DNA from: Candidatus Avimonoglobus intestinipullorum
GTDB taxonomy: Bacteria > Bacillota > Clostridia > UBA1381
Length of the DNA stretch: 8,471 nt
Assembly (NCBI GenBank): GCA_018714645.1
Contig: DVND01000126.1
Coordinates: 1-8,471, forward strand
Reading direction: 5' to 3'
Shown here: one piece after another, positions 1-5,805 of the stretch
Layout: each line of letters starts with the position of its first letter
Position numbering within the stretch: the stretch's first letter is position 1
Program-made: the position numbers and the translations under genes
The notes under the pieces: model-generated
The model's database searches: none
Told to the model about the DNA's origin: nothing
What the model saw: only the letters and a program-made list of their open reading frames with translations

Positions 1-690
1 CACATCGTCATTGTCCTCCAAGCTCTCCAAAAGCTTCCCCATCATGACGATTTGCTTCTCGTCCGTCAGTTCCGTCATCGTCTGCGGGATCATACTAATC
101 TCCGCAGAGGACAGTGTGTATTTTTGCTCCAGCGCATCCCGCACCGTGCGGAACTCTGCGGGATCGGTGGTGATTTCAAAATAATCGCCGTCGGCCTGTA
201 AATCCTCCGCGCCGGCCTCCAGCGCATCCATCGTGACCGTATCTTCATCGACGCCGTCTTTTTCAATCAAAATGACGCCTTTCTGGTCAAACATAAAGCT
301 AACACAGCCCGTCTGCCCCATGTTCCCGCCAAATTTATCAAAATAGTGCCGGATATCGGCTGCAGTCCGGTTTCGGTTATCCGTCAGCGTTTCCACAATG
401 ACCGCAACCCCCGCCGGGCCATAGCCCTCATAGGTAATGGTTTCATAATTGTCTCCTTCGGTGCTGCCCGCCGCCTTTTTGATGGTGCGGTTGATGTTGT
501 CATTGGGCATATTCGCCGCCCGGCCTTTTGCAATCGCGTCCTTCAGGGACGAGTTATTGTCGGGATCCGGGCCGCCGGCTTTGACCGCGACAATGATTTC
601 ACGGGAAATTTTTGTGAAAATCTTTGCCCGCTGGGCGTCGTTTGCGCCCTTTTTCCGTTTGATTGTACTCCATTTGGAATGACCTGACAT
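1..690 (-). CDS. yebC: YebC/PmpR (TACO1) family protein, 3' end cut by window edge
   Basis: The minus strand stays open from an ATG at 690 to the window edge, giving 230 residues. The protein begins MSGHSKWSTIKRKKG, the hallmark N-terminus of the YebC/TACO1 family. It continues with the family segments GGPDPDNN, AKGRAANMPNDNI, YEGYGPAGVA, TLTDNRNRTAADIRH and GGNMGQTGCVSFMF. Family members are about 240-250 residues, so only some 10-20 C-terminal residues are missing. The family was first described as transcriptional regulators (PmpR); more recent work on TACO1 and bacterial YebC points to a ribosome-associated role in relieving stalling at proline-rich stretches. Which role applies here cannot be read from the sequence. 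A good ribosome binding site (AAGGAGAGGG) overlaps the jag stop codon, and jag ends only 15 bases upstream, so yebC is probably the last visible gene of the rpmH operon. Family assignment is firm; function is open. Confidence 0.96.
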   Translation of the reverse strand, partial: MSGHSKWSTIKRKKGANDAQRAKIFTKISREIIVAVKAGGPDPDNNSSLKDAIAKGRAANMPNDNINRTIKKAAGSTEGDNYETITYEGYGPAGVAVIVETLTDNRNRTAADIRHYFDKFGGNMGQTGCVSFMFDQKGVILIEKDGVDEDTVTMDALEAGAEDLQADGDYFEITTDPAEFRTVRDALEQKYTLSSAEISMIPQTMTELTDEKQIVMMGKLLESLEDNDDV

Positions 691-705
691 GTATATTCCC
701 TCTCC

Positions 706-1431
706 TTAAATTTCGTCTTCGCTGTCCATATCGCCCTGCTGGCTGTATGCCTCAAAGCTCGAATGCTTCTGGTAAGAAGACCGCTTATTATAATACATGC
801 GCGCATTTTTCGGCGCGATGACAACCTTTCTGTACGGCTCCTCCCCCACAGAGAAGGTCGTCACCTTCTCGCTGGATTGCAGGTTCGCATGGATGATCCG
901 CCGTTCATAGGGATTCATCGGCTCCAGGGTATATTTCTTCCCCGAACGCGCCACCTTGTCGGCCAGCCGCTCTGAAAGCGCCACCAGCGCCTCTTCCCGC
1001 TTCTGCCGGTAATTTTCGGTATCAATTGTAACCTTAATATAACCGTCGGACTCGTGATTTACAATCAGCGATGTCAAATACTGCAGGCTGTCCAGCGTAT
1101 CCCCGCGTTTACCGATGACAATCCCCATATGCGCGCCGGAGAGTTCAATTTTCATCAAATCCTTATCCAGCGTAATGTCGATTGCAACCTCTAAGGACAT
1201 CGCCTTAAAAATACTGTCCAAAAATTGCCTTGCTGCATAGACCTCCACATTCTTCAGCGTTGCCCGGACTTTCGCTTCTTTTGAGCCGATTCCTAAAAAT
1301 CCCTTTGTCCCTTCATCCAGAACCTCCACTATCGCTTCATCCTCTGCCACACCCAAGGCTTCCAACGCCAGCTCGGTGGCCTCATTTACGTTTTTTGCCG
1401 TTTTTTCTACGCTTTTCTGGAATTTTAACAA
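706..1431 (-). CDS. jag: Jag/KhpB RNA-binding protein (Jag-N, KH and R3H domains)
   Basis: This is a 241-residue protein with the full Jag layout. Residues about 3-55 form the Jag-N domain, with the TKGFLGIG signature near 42-49. A KH domain follows at about 70-145 with its GxxG loop GKRG at 107-110. An R3H domain covers about 150-215 with R177-x3-H181 in YERRIIH and the later GEEPYRKVVI. The tail after about 215 is polar and ends in acidic residues. The family binds single-stranded RNA in the cytoplasm; in streptococci KhpB partners with KhpA and affects cell elongation and division. I chose the TTG at 1431 because AAGGAGG lies 9 bases upstream and the protein then begins MLKFQKSVE, as expected for Jag-N. 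A longer frame from TTG 1455 would add eight mostly basic residues that contain the ribosome binding site itself. The gene starts inside yidC, with a 50-base overlap, which suggests translational coupling. Confidence 0.95.
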   Translation of the reverse strand: MLKFQKSVEKTAKNVNEATELALEALGVAEDEAIVEVLDEGTKGFLGIGSKEAKVRATLKNVEVYAARQFLDSIFKAMSLEVAIDITLDKDLMKIELSGAHMGIVIGKRGDTLDSLQYLTSLIVNHESDGYIKVTIDTENYRQKREEALVALSERLADKVARSGKKYTLEPMNPYERRIIHANLQSSEKVTTFSVGEEPYRKVVIAPKNARMYYNKRSSYQKHSSFEAYSQQGDMDSEDEI

Positions 1432-2353
1432 CGAAATCCGCCTCCTTCTTTTCAAAATAACTATTCAAAAATTGCTGCTGCGCCAATTGGAGCACATTGG
1501 AAACAATCCAGTAAATCCCCAGCCCGGACGGCAGGGTAAATGCAAAAAACCCGGTCATAGCAGGCGCCAGGATGTTCATGGTTTTCGACATGGACTGCGC
1601 CGGGTTGTCGCCGTTCGCATTGTTCTGCGCCGTTTGCCCGCTCATTTTCTGCGATTGCCGCATGGTCAGCCAGGTGGTAAGGATTGCAATGATTGGGATC
1701 AGCAGTAATAAAATAACACTGATCTCGCTAAAATTGCCCTGCATCAGCGCCGTAAGCGCTGCCGACGGCACCTCTGCCAAATCCAGGCCCAGGAAATTGA
1801 AGTTGATTGCCCAACTGTCCCCGGGGCCGTTCACCATCTGGCTCCAGGTAGAAAGCTGGATCTGATAATTCCGCAGCAGTATCTCCGGCGTCTGGTTCGC
1901 CAAATCGCGGATCACATCGGGGAACTGCGCCGTCATCTTGGAAACAATGTCCGCCACCTTATCCAGCGTCGCCTGCGCATTGATATCCACCCGCAAAAAG
2001 TGCTGCAGCGGTGCCTGGATGACCCGGTAAAGACCGATCAAAATCGGCATCTGGATCAACAGCGGCAGGCAGCCGCCCATCATGCTGACGTTGTTTTCCT
2101 GATAGACCTTCATCATTTCCCGCTGCAGCTTTTCCTTGTCATTCGCATATTTTTTCTGCAGCTCCATGATAACCGGCTGTATTTTCTGCTGCTTTTTCAT
2201 CGCTTTTTGCGATTTCATCGTCAGCGGCAATACAAGCAGCTTGATGATAACGGTAAATATAATAATCGTCAAACCATAGTTTTTAATCAAATCATAAATG
2301 ACTTTAATAATGATTCCAAGCGGTATCGCAATCAAATCAAATATATTCAGCAT
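1382..2353 (-). CDS. yidC: YidC/Oxa1 family membrane protein insertase
   Basis: This is a 323-residue membrane insertase of the short Gram-positive type, without the large N-terminal periplasmic domain of proteobacteria. It inserts proteins into the cytoplasmic membrane with or without SecYEG. A short N-terminal helix (about 5-22) precedes TM1 (about 28-44). A lysine-rich cytoplasmic hairpin follows (about 46-92), then TM2 (94-113, with GCLPLLIQMPILIGLYR), TM3 (211-231) and TM4/TM5 (about 259-297, with FTLPSGLGIYWIVSN). I see no signal peptide or lipobox cysteine at the N-terminus, unlike Bacillus SpoIIIJ. The conserved groove arginine of TM1 is replaced by K38 in VIIKLLVLPL. The outside segment between TM2 and TM3 is long (about 95 residues). 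The C-terminus is very basic (KRRKNGKKRK), typical for ribosome contact. AAAGG lies 7 bases before the ATG, and yidD ends 17 bases upstream. Confidence 0.97.
   Translation of the reverse strand: MLNIFDLIAIPLGIIIKVIYDLIKNYGLTIIIFTVIIKLLVLPLTMKSQKAMKKQQKIQPVIMELQKKYANDKEKLQREMMKVYQENNVSMMGGCLPLLIQMPILIGLYRVIQAPLQHFLRVDINAQATLDKVADIVSKMTAQFPDVIRDLANQTPEILLRNYQIQLSTWSQMVNGPGDSWAINFNFLGLDLAEVPSAALTALMQGNFSEISVILLLLIPIIAILTTWLTMRQSQKMSGQTAQNNANGDNPAQSMSKTMNILAPAMTGFFAFTLPSGLGIYWIVSNVLQLAQQQFLNSYFEKKEADFVVKIPEKRRKNGKKRK
1441..1447 (-). promoter_or_regulatory. jag ribosome binding site inside the 3' end of yidC
   Basis: On the minus strand this reads AAGGAGG, a near-perfect complement to the 16S 3' end, 9 bases before the TTG at 1431. 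It lies within the coding region of yidC and is what decides the jag start. The site supports initiation on the TTG independently of the upstream TTG at 1455. Confidence 0.8.
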
Positions 2354-2370
2354 TCGTTTCCCTTTCTTTC

Positions 2371-2583
2371 CTATTCAAGCGGATCATACCCACCCTTGTG
2401 GAACGGGTGGCATTTCAATACGCGCCGCACGGCCAGCCAGCCGCCCTTCAGCGCGCCGTATTTTTCCACTGCCTGCAGGGCATAGGCCGAGCAGGTCGGA
2501 ATAAATCTGCAGCAGGACCCGCCTTTATACGGTGATATGTTTTTTTGATAAAATTTTATAAAACCGATCAGAATCTTTTTCAT
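2371..2583 (-). CDS. yidD: Membrane protein insertion efficiency factor YidD
   Basis: This 70-residue protein is full length for the family. It shows the whole YidD pattern: FYQKNISP near residues 11-18, then CCRFIPTCSAYA with cysteines at 24, 25 and 31, C58 in KCHPFHKGGYDP, and the closing GGYDP motif. YidD is a small membrane-associated protein thought to help YidC-dependent insertion, and its gene almost always sits between rnpA and yidC, as here. The ATG overlaps the rnpA stop codon as ATGA, so translation is probably coupled. A GGAG element lies 11 bases upstream inside rnpA. The N-terminal stretch ILIGFIKFYQ is amphipathic and could anchor it to the membrane. Confidence 0.96.
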   Translation of the reverse strand: MKKILIGFIKFYQKNISPYKGGSCCRFIPTCSAYALQAVEKYGALKGGWLAVRRVLKCHPFHKGGYDPLE

Positions 2584-2915
2584 GGCAAAAACAGCTCCAA
2601 ATTTTGAAAGGCCGCCCGGACGTCCCTGTCCACTTCCCGGTAGGGCTTGTCCGCCGCCCGGCTCCGCGCAACGATCACAATGTCAAACCCCGCCTTGAGC
2701 GCCGGCTCCAGCAGGCGGTAGCTCTCGCGCATCAGGCGCTTGGCACGGTTGCGCCGGACTGCGTTCCCCACGGCCTTACCGCAGGTCAGCCCCAGCCGGT
2801 TCACGCCCAGCCGGTTTTTTGAAGCGTACACGACAACCAGCCCGCGGACGGCACGCTTCCCCCGGTAATACAGCCGCTTAAAATCCTTGTTCAGCTTGAT
2901 CGCCTCTGTTTTCAT
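2580..2915 (-). CDS. rnpA: Ribonuclease P protein component
   Basis: This 111-residue protein is the protein subunit of RNase P, which helps the catalytic RNA cut 5' leaders from pre-tRNAs. The family signature NAVRRNRAKRLMRES lies at residues 51-65. An N-terminal aromatic and basic segment (DFKRLYYRGK) and the strand RLGLTCGKAVG complete the known fold. I chose the ATG at 2915, giving MKTEAIKLNK, the usual N-terminus. A TTG at 2936 would add seven residues (MEFWGFS) with no ribosome binding site in front. The chosen ATG has only a moderate site (TGGGGA) about 7 bases upstream. The gene lies between rpmH and yidD in the standard order, and its stop overlaps the yidD start. An intergenic hairpin upstream may lower its expression relative to rpmH. 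Confidence 0.96.
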   Translation of the reverse strand: MKTEAIKLNKDFKRLYYRGKRAVRGLVVVYASKNRLGVNRLGLTCGKAVGNAVRRNRAKRLMRESYRLLEPALKAGFDIVIVARSRAADKPYREVDRDVRAAFQNLELFLP

Positions 2916-2952
2916 GCTAAATCCCCAAAATTCCAACAGGTATCAGTTCTAC

Positions 2953-2985
2953 AAAAAAAGGCAAAAAGCATGGAGGCTTTGGCCT
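2953..2985 (-). terminator. Possible attenuator or leaky terminator between rpmH and rnpA
   Basis: On the minus strand, AGGC-C-AAAGC can pair with GCTTT-TT-GCCT across a six-base loop (CTCCAT). That makes a stem of nine pairs with one small internal loop, followed directly by a run of T (2953-2958). A second, smaller hairpin, GAGGC-CAAA-GCCTC (2973-2986), uses the same bases and cannot form at the same time. The 90-base gap is otherwise featureless, and no promoter was seen in it. A partial terminator here would let L34 be made in excess over RNase P protein. The stem is imperfect, so this is a moderate call. Confidence 0.5.
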
Positions 2986-3005
2986 CATTACTTCTCGCCC
3001 CGTTT

Positions 3006-3140
3006 TTACGCTGACAGCTTCTTCCTGCCTCTTTGTCTTCTTCTTGCTAAAATTTTTCTGCCCGAAGCAGTTCTCATTCTTTTTCGAAAGCCATGTTCTC
3101 TTTTACGCTGGCGCTTTTTCGGTTGATATGTTCTCAGCAT
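3006..3140 (-). CDS. rpmH: 50S ribosomal protein L34
   Basis: This 44-residue, very basic protein reads MLRTYQPKKRQRKREHGF and ends GRKKLSA, which is unmistakably bacterial L34. The length matches the family exactly (44-46 residues). L34 is a small component of the large ribosomal subunit. The ribosome binding site GGGGAGGTG lies 10 bases before the ATG. It is the first gene of the leftward operon, about 75 bases downstream of the likely transcription start. In many Firmicutes rpmH is read divergently from dnaA; here the neighbour on that side is an unrelated cysteine-cluster gene. Confidence 0.97.
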   Translation of the reverse strand: MLRTYQPKKRQRKREHGFRKRMRTASGRKILARRRQRGRKKLSA

Positions 3141-3220
3141 GTCCCTCTGACACCTCCCCGATTAGAATCTGTCCGCCCATTGCAGGAAATTCTTTCCTTC
3201 TAAAATTGAGCACCGTACTA

Positions 3221-3249
3221 ATTATACAGAAATCAGCCGTACTTGTCAA
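3221..3249 (-). promoter_or_regulatory. Consensus SigA promoter for the rpmH operon
   Basis: On the minus strand this reads TTGACA (3249-3244), a spacer of exactly 17 bases, then TATAAT (3226-3221). Both hexamers match the consensus fully. The DNA just upstream (about 3250-3285) is rich in A runs and could act as an UP element. Transcription should start near 3214, leaving a leader of about 75 bases before the L34 ATG. A promoter this strong fits a ribosomal protein gene. Confidence 0.93.
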
Positions 3250-3373
3250 GCATTTTCTCATGAATTTCCTTATTTTTTTCGTTCCTTATCAGATGTGTGA
3301 AAAATAAACAAAAAAAACACATATATATTTGTCGTTTTGCATACTATTTTAGTGCTGATTTACAAAATAAACC

Positions 3374-3402
3374 TTGTTTTCGAACCCCTGATATGGTACA
3401 AT
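3374..3402 (+). promoter_or_regulatory. Likely promoter for the cysteine-cluster/VanW pair
   Basis: The hexamers are TTGTTT (a weak -35, three of six matches) and TACAAT (-10, five of six), separated by 17 bases. TGG directly before the -10 gives an extended -10 element (TGGTACAAT), which can offset a poor -35. The predicted start near 3409 would give a leader of about 32 bases. It is a plausible, much weaker promoter than the one read in the opposite direction. Confidence 0.6.
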
Positions 3403-3440
3403 ATACTTTGTATAAGTATGACGAAAACAGGAGAAAAATA

Positions 3441-3959
3441 ATGAATACAGCCTATGTTTATCTACAGCTTTATAAATTATTCGACGATTCGACGCCCCTC
3501 CCGGCAGACTGCGGCGCACTCTGCGGCAAGGCCTGCTGCGACGGCGAGGACAGCGGCATGTACCTGTTCCCGGGCGAAAAAAAGGTGTTTGCGCTTTTAA
3601 ATCCCGCCTGGGTGCGCATCGAACGCTCCGAATTCAATTATACCTATAACGATGTGGAAAAGCCGGTGCACATCGCGTTCTGCGACGGCGCCTGCGACCG
3701 GTTCCAGCGCCCGCTGGCCTGCCGCATTTTCCCGCTGACGCCCTATCTGGATCAGACGGAGCAGTTACATATTATGATAGACCCCCGTGCAAAACCGGTC
3801 TGCCCGCTGTCGGCGGGGCTGGATATTACGCAGTTTGACGGCGGTTTTGTCCGAAACGTCAAAAAAACGTTCATCCTGCTCTGCAAAAACAGGGAGTTTA
3901 AAGCGTTTCTCAAAGCATATTCGGCGTATTTGGATGATTTTCTCAAATTCTATCAATAA
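3441..3959 (+). CDS. Cysteine-cluster protein, YkgJ-like, probable metal or Fe-S binding
   Basis: This 172-residue soluble protein has nine cysteines. They form an N-terminal cluster C24-x3-C28-x3-C32-C33, a second group C81-x3-C85-x8-C94, then C121 and C148. The segment RPLACRIFPLTPY near 90-102 matches the RPxxCRxxP feature of the YkgJ / CxxCxxCC family (PF03692), whose members are thought to bind zinc or an iron-sulfur cluster. The N-terminal spacing here is wider than the classical CxxCxxCC, so it is a divergent relative. No signal peptide or membrane segment is seen, so it is probably cytoplasmic. I chose the ATG at 3441 because AGGAG lies 8 bases upstream; the longer frame from 3297 begins before the predicted promoter. 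The VanW gene starts 16 bases downstream, so the two are probably co-transcribed. The biochemical function is unknown. Confidence 0.85.
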   Translation: MNTAYVYLQLYKLFDDSTPLPADCGALCGKACCDGEDSGMYLFPGEKKVFALLNPAWVRIERSEFNYTYNDVEKPVHIAFCDGACDRFQRPLACRIFPLTPYLDQTEQLHIMIDPRAKPVCPLSAGLDITQFDGGFVRNVKKTFILLCKNREFKAFLKAYSAYLDDFLKFYQ

Positions 3960-3975
3960 GGACGGTTCAGAACCA

Positions 3976-5727
3976 ATGGATAAAATAAAAAAACAGGATA
4001 AACGGAACAAACCAACGGTAAAAAGAATACTATGCAAGCCCGTTCTGATCCCTGCGGCGGTTTTAGTTGTCTGCCTGGGGGCATTTTTGTCGCTGTCGCT
4101 GTTTTCCCCCAAGGACGTCATCGCCCGCAACGTCTATATTCAGGATGTCAACCTGGGCGGGATGCGGCTGGAAGAGGCAACGGCGGCAATTGAAGAAGCG
4201 GATTATCTGGATGATATCGTTATCAATCTTGAATACGGCGGGCAAAAGCGCGCTGTGTCCTCTATGGACATCAATTTGTCCATTGATGCGGAAGAAAGTG
4301 CAAAAAAAGCGCTGGAGCTCTGTAAATCGGGGAATATTTTCAAACGTTCTTACGATCAGCTTCTGTTGTTTTTCACAAAAAAGGAACTGGGATGCGTACC
4401 GCGTTTAGATGAAGAGGCGTTAAACGGCATCCTGTATGAATTCGGCGCATCGGTCAACGGCGAGATGGTTGATCCGCAGGTGGCGGTGGAGGGTGAAACC
4501 GCCACCATTACACCCGGTGCGCCGGGCCAGTCCCGCGACACCTCGGAAGCCCTGAACCAGGTGGTTAACGCAATTATCGACGGCACCTACGACCATGTGC
4601 CGCTGACATTGGAACGCAGTAACCCGGAAGACCTGACGGTGGATTCGGCCTATGAACTGATCCACAAGGAGCCGCAGGACGCCTATTATGAATATGCCCA
4701 AAAAAGTGTCTCCATTGTTGACCACATTGTCGGCTATGATGCGGATAAAACCGCTTTGGAGACCGCTGTGAAACAAGTCAATAACGGAGAAACGGCGACG
4801 GTTCCCGTCACAATTACCCAGCCCGCCGTAACAACAGAAATTTTACAGTCAAAACTGTTTAATACGACGCTGGCAAGCTATTCCACCACCTTCTCCACCG
4901 CGGCGGCAAACCGCGCCTCCAACGTGGCGCTGGCGGCAAGCAAAATCAACGATACGGTGCTGGCGCCGGGGCAGGTATTCTCCTATGCCGAATCTGTTGG
5001 AAACCCCTCTGAGGCAAACGGCTTCCTGGTGGCGCCGGTCTATGAAAACGGGAAAACCTCCCAGGGGGTGGGCGGCGGCGTCTGCCAGGTCAGCAGCACC
5101 CTCTATTCCGCGGTCCTGTATGCGGATTTGGAGGTCGTCCAGCGGCAGAACCATTCCCTGACGGTGGCCTACGTCCCCAAAGGGCAGGACGCCACATTTG
5201 CATATGGGGCAATCGACTTCAAATTTAAAAATGACACGGATTATCCTGTCAAAATATCCTCCGGTGCGTCCAACGGCACGCTCACAGTGTCCATCATCGG
5301 GACAAAACGGGATGTGGACCGTACCGTCCAGCTTTCGCACAAAGTGGTATCCACAACAAATCCCACAGTGACGGAAAAAGAAGACCCCACCCTCCCGGCG
5401 GGCACGAGGAAAGTGGTTTCCACCGGGAAGTCTGGGTATGTCGTTGAAACGACAAAAACGGTTTATGAAAACGGGGCGGTCGTCAGCTCCAAGGTAATCA
5501 CAAAAAGCACCTACAAAATGGTGCCCACAGAGGTGTCTGTTGGGACAAAGGCGGCGGCGGCCAGCGCACCGGTCTATGAAGTGCCTACGCCTGCGCCGAC
5601 TGTCGCACCGGCAACGCCTGCCCCAACTCCGGAACCAACCCCGCTGCCGGCGACGCCCGCTCCTACCCCCGCCCCGACGGAACAACCGGAAACCCCAACA
5701 ACACCCCCCGCTGAAGCTGCCGAATAA
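3976..5727 (+). CDS. Membrane-anchored VanW family protein with G5 domain and Pro/Thr-rich tail
   Basis: This 583-residue protein starts with a basic cytoplasmic end and one membrane segment (about 22-43); the rest should lie outside the membrane. About residues 95-290 hold two related blocks resembling the peptidoglycan-binding-like domain (PG_binding_4) usually found before VanW. The VanW domain covers about 295-445, with the core motif GVGGGVCQVSSTLY (C370). A G5 domain follows at about 455-525, starting near TEKEDPTLPAGTRKV. The tail from 536 is almost only P, T, A and E and may span the wall. No LPXTG sorting signal is present. VanW was named from vancomycin-resistance clusters, but its activity is not established and no van genes are nearby, so this is not evidence of resistance. 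The ATG at 3976 is chosen because the protein then begins with a normal anchor; an upstream extension to 3787 would overlap the previous gene out of frame. AAGGA lies 13 bases upstream, an unusually long spacing. Confidence 0.93.
   Translation: MDKIKKQDKRNKPTVKRILCKPVLIPAAVLVVCLGAFLSLSLFSPKDVIARNVYIQDVNLGGMRLEEATAAIEEADYLDDIVINLEYGGQKRAVSSMDINLSIDAEESAKKALELCKSGNIFKRSYDQLLLFFTKKELGCVPRLDEEALNGILYEFGASVNGEMVDPQVAVEGETATITPGAPGQSRDTSEALNQVVNAIIDGTYDHVPLTLERSNPEDLTVDSAYELIHKEPQDAYYEYAQKSVSIVDHIVGYDADKTALETAVKQVNNGETATVPVTITQPAVTTEILQSKLFNTTLASYSTTFSTAAANRASNVALAASKINDTVLAPGQVFSYAESVGNPSEANGFLVAPVYENGKTSQGVGGGVCQVSSTLYSAVLYADLEVVQRQNHSLTVAYVPKGQDATFAYGAIDFKFKNDTDYPVKISSGASNGTLTVSIIGTKRDVDRTVQLSHKVVSTTNPTVTEKEDPTLPAGTRKVVSTGKSGYVVETTKTVYENGAVVSSKVITKSTYKMVPTEVSVGTKAAAASAPVYEVPTPAPTVAPATPAPTPEPTPLPATPAPTPAPTEQPETPTTPPAEAAE
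5581..5724 (+). repeat. Low-complexity Pro/Thr/Ala-coding tail
   Basis: The last 48 codons of the VanW gene encode an irregular series of PTPAPT, PATPAPTP and PTPEPTP units with almost no other residues. The DNA repeats are degenerate, with different proline codons used, so this is selection at protein level rather than a recent DNA expansion. Such tails commonly act as wall-spanning linkers, which fits an extracellular C-terminus. Confidence 0.75.
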
Positions 5728-5731
5728 GCAC

Positions 5732-5766
5732 AAAGACTTGTGCTAAAATAGTACAAGTCTTTTTTA
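5732..5766 (+). terminator. Intrinsic terminator after the VanW gene
   Basis: AAAGACTTGTGC (5732-5743) pairs with GTACAAGTCTTT (5751-5762), twelve pairs including one G-T wobble, across a seven-base loop. The 3' arm runs into a T tract ending at 5765. It begins four bases after the VanW stop codon and closes the rightward unit. Confidence 0.93.
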
Positions 5767-5805
5767 TGTGCGCCGGAACGGTTCCCATCCATATATGAAT
5801 CCGAT

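Larger units (their letters stand above)
3141..3440 (+). other. Divergent intergenic control region
   Basis: These 300 bases lie between rpmH (leftward) and the cysteine-cluster gene (rightward). They hold the rpmH ribosome binding site (3151-3159), the rpmH promoter (3221-3249) and a candidate rightward promoter (3374-3402). The rpmH leader contains a small hairpin, AGGAAA-TTC-TTTCCT on the plus strand (3184-3198), of unknown meaning. The middle (about 3250-3373) is strongly AT-rich with A and T runs. I looked for DnaA boxes (TTATCCACA type) because rpmH often flanks the replication origin, and found no convincing one. No tRNA or small protein gene was recognised. Confidence 0.7.

Noticed and set aside
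2000..2485. A 161-codon plus-strand frame over yidC and yidD
   Set aside because: It is antisense to two certain genes, its composition (runs of His, Gln, Leu and Asn) reflects the complement of membrane protein codons, and it matches no family I know.
3297..3440. Upstream extension of the cysteine-cluster gene
   Set aside because: It would begin before the predicted promoter and lies in AT-rich non-coding DNA; a good ribosome binding site marks the ATG at 3441 instead.
3141..3440. Replication origin next to rpmH
   Set aside because: The place would be right and the DNA is AT-rich, but no cluster of DnaA boxes is visible and dnaA is not adjacent.
3787..3975. Upstream extension of the VanW gene
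   Set aside because: It overlaps the cysteine-cluster gene in another frame and would put a basic, non-conserved stretch before a normal membrane-anchor N-terminus.
3976..5727. Vancomycin-resistance determinant
   Set aside because: Only the VanW family name suggests it. There are no ligase, dehydrogenase, dipeptidase or two-component genes nearby, and VanW/G5 proteins are common in ordinary Clostridia.
4849..5733. A 294-codon open frame on the minus strand opposite the VanW gene
   Set aside because: It lies wholly antisense to a well-supported VanW/G5 gene, is rich in Arg, Gly and Cys as expected for a mirror frame, and has no recognisable domain.
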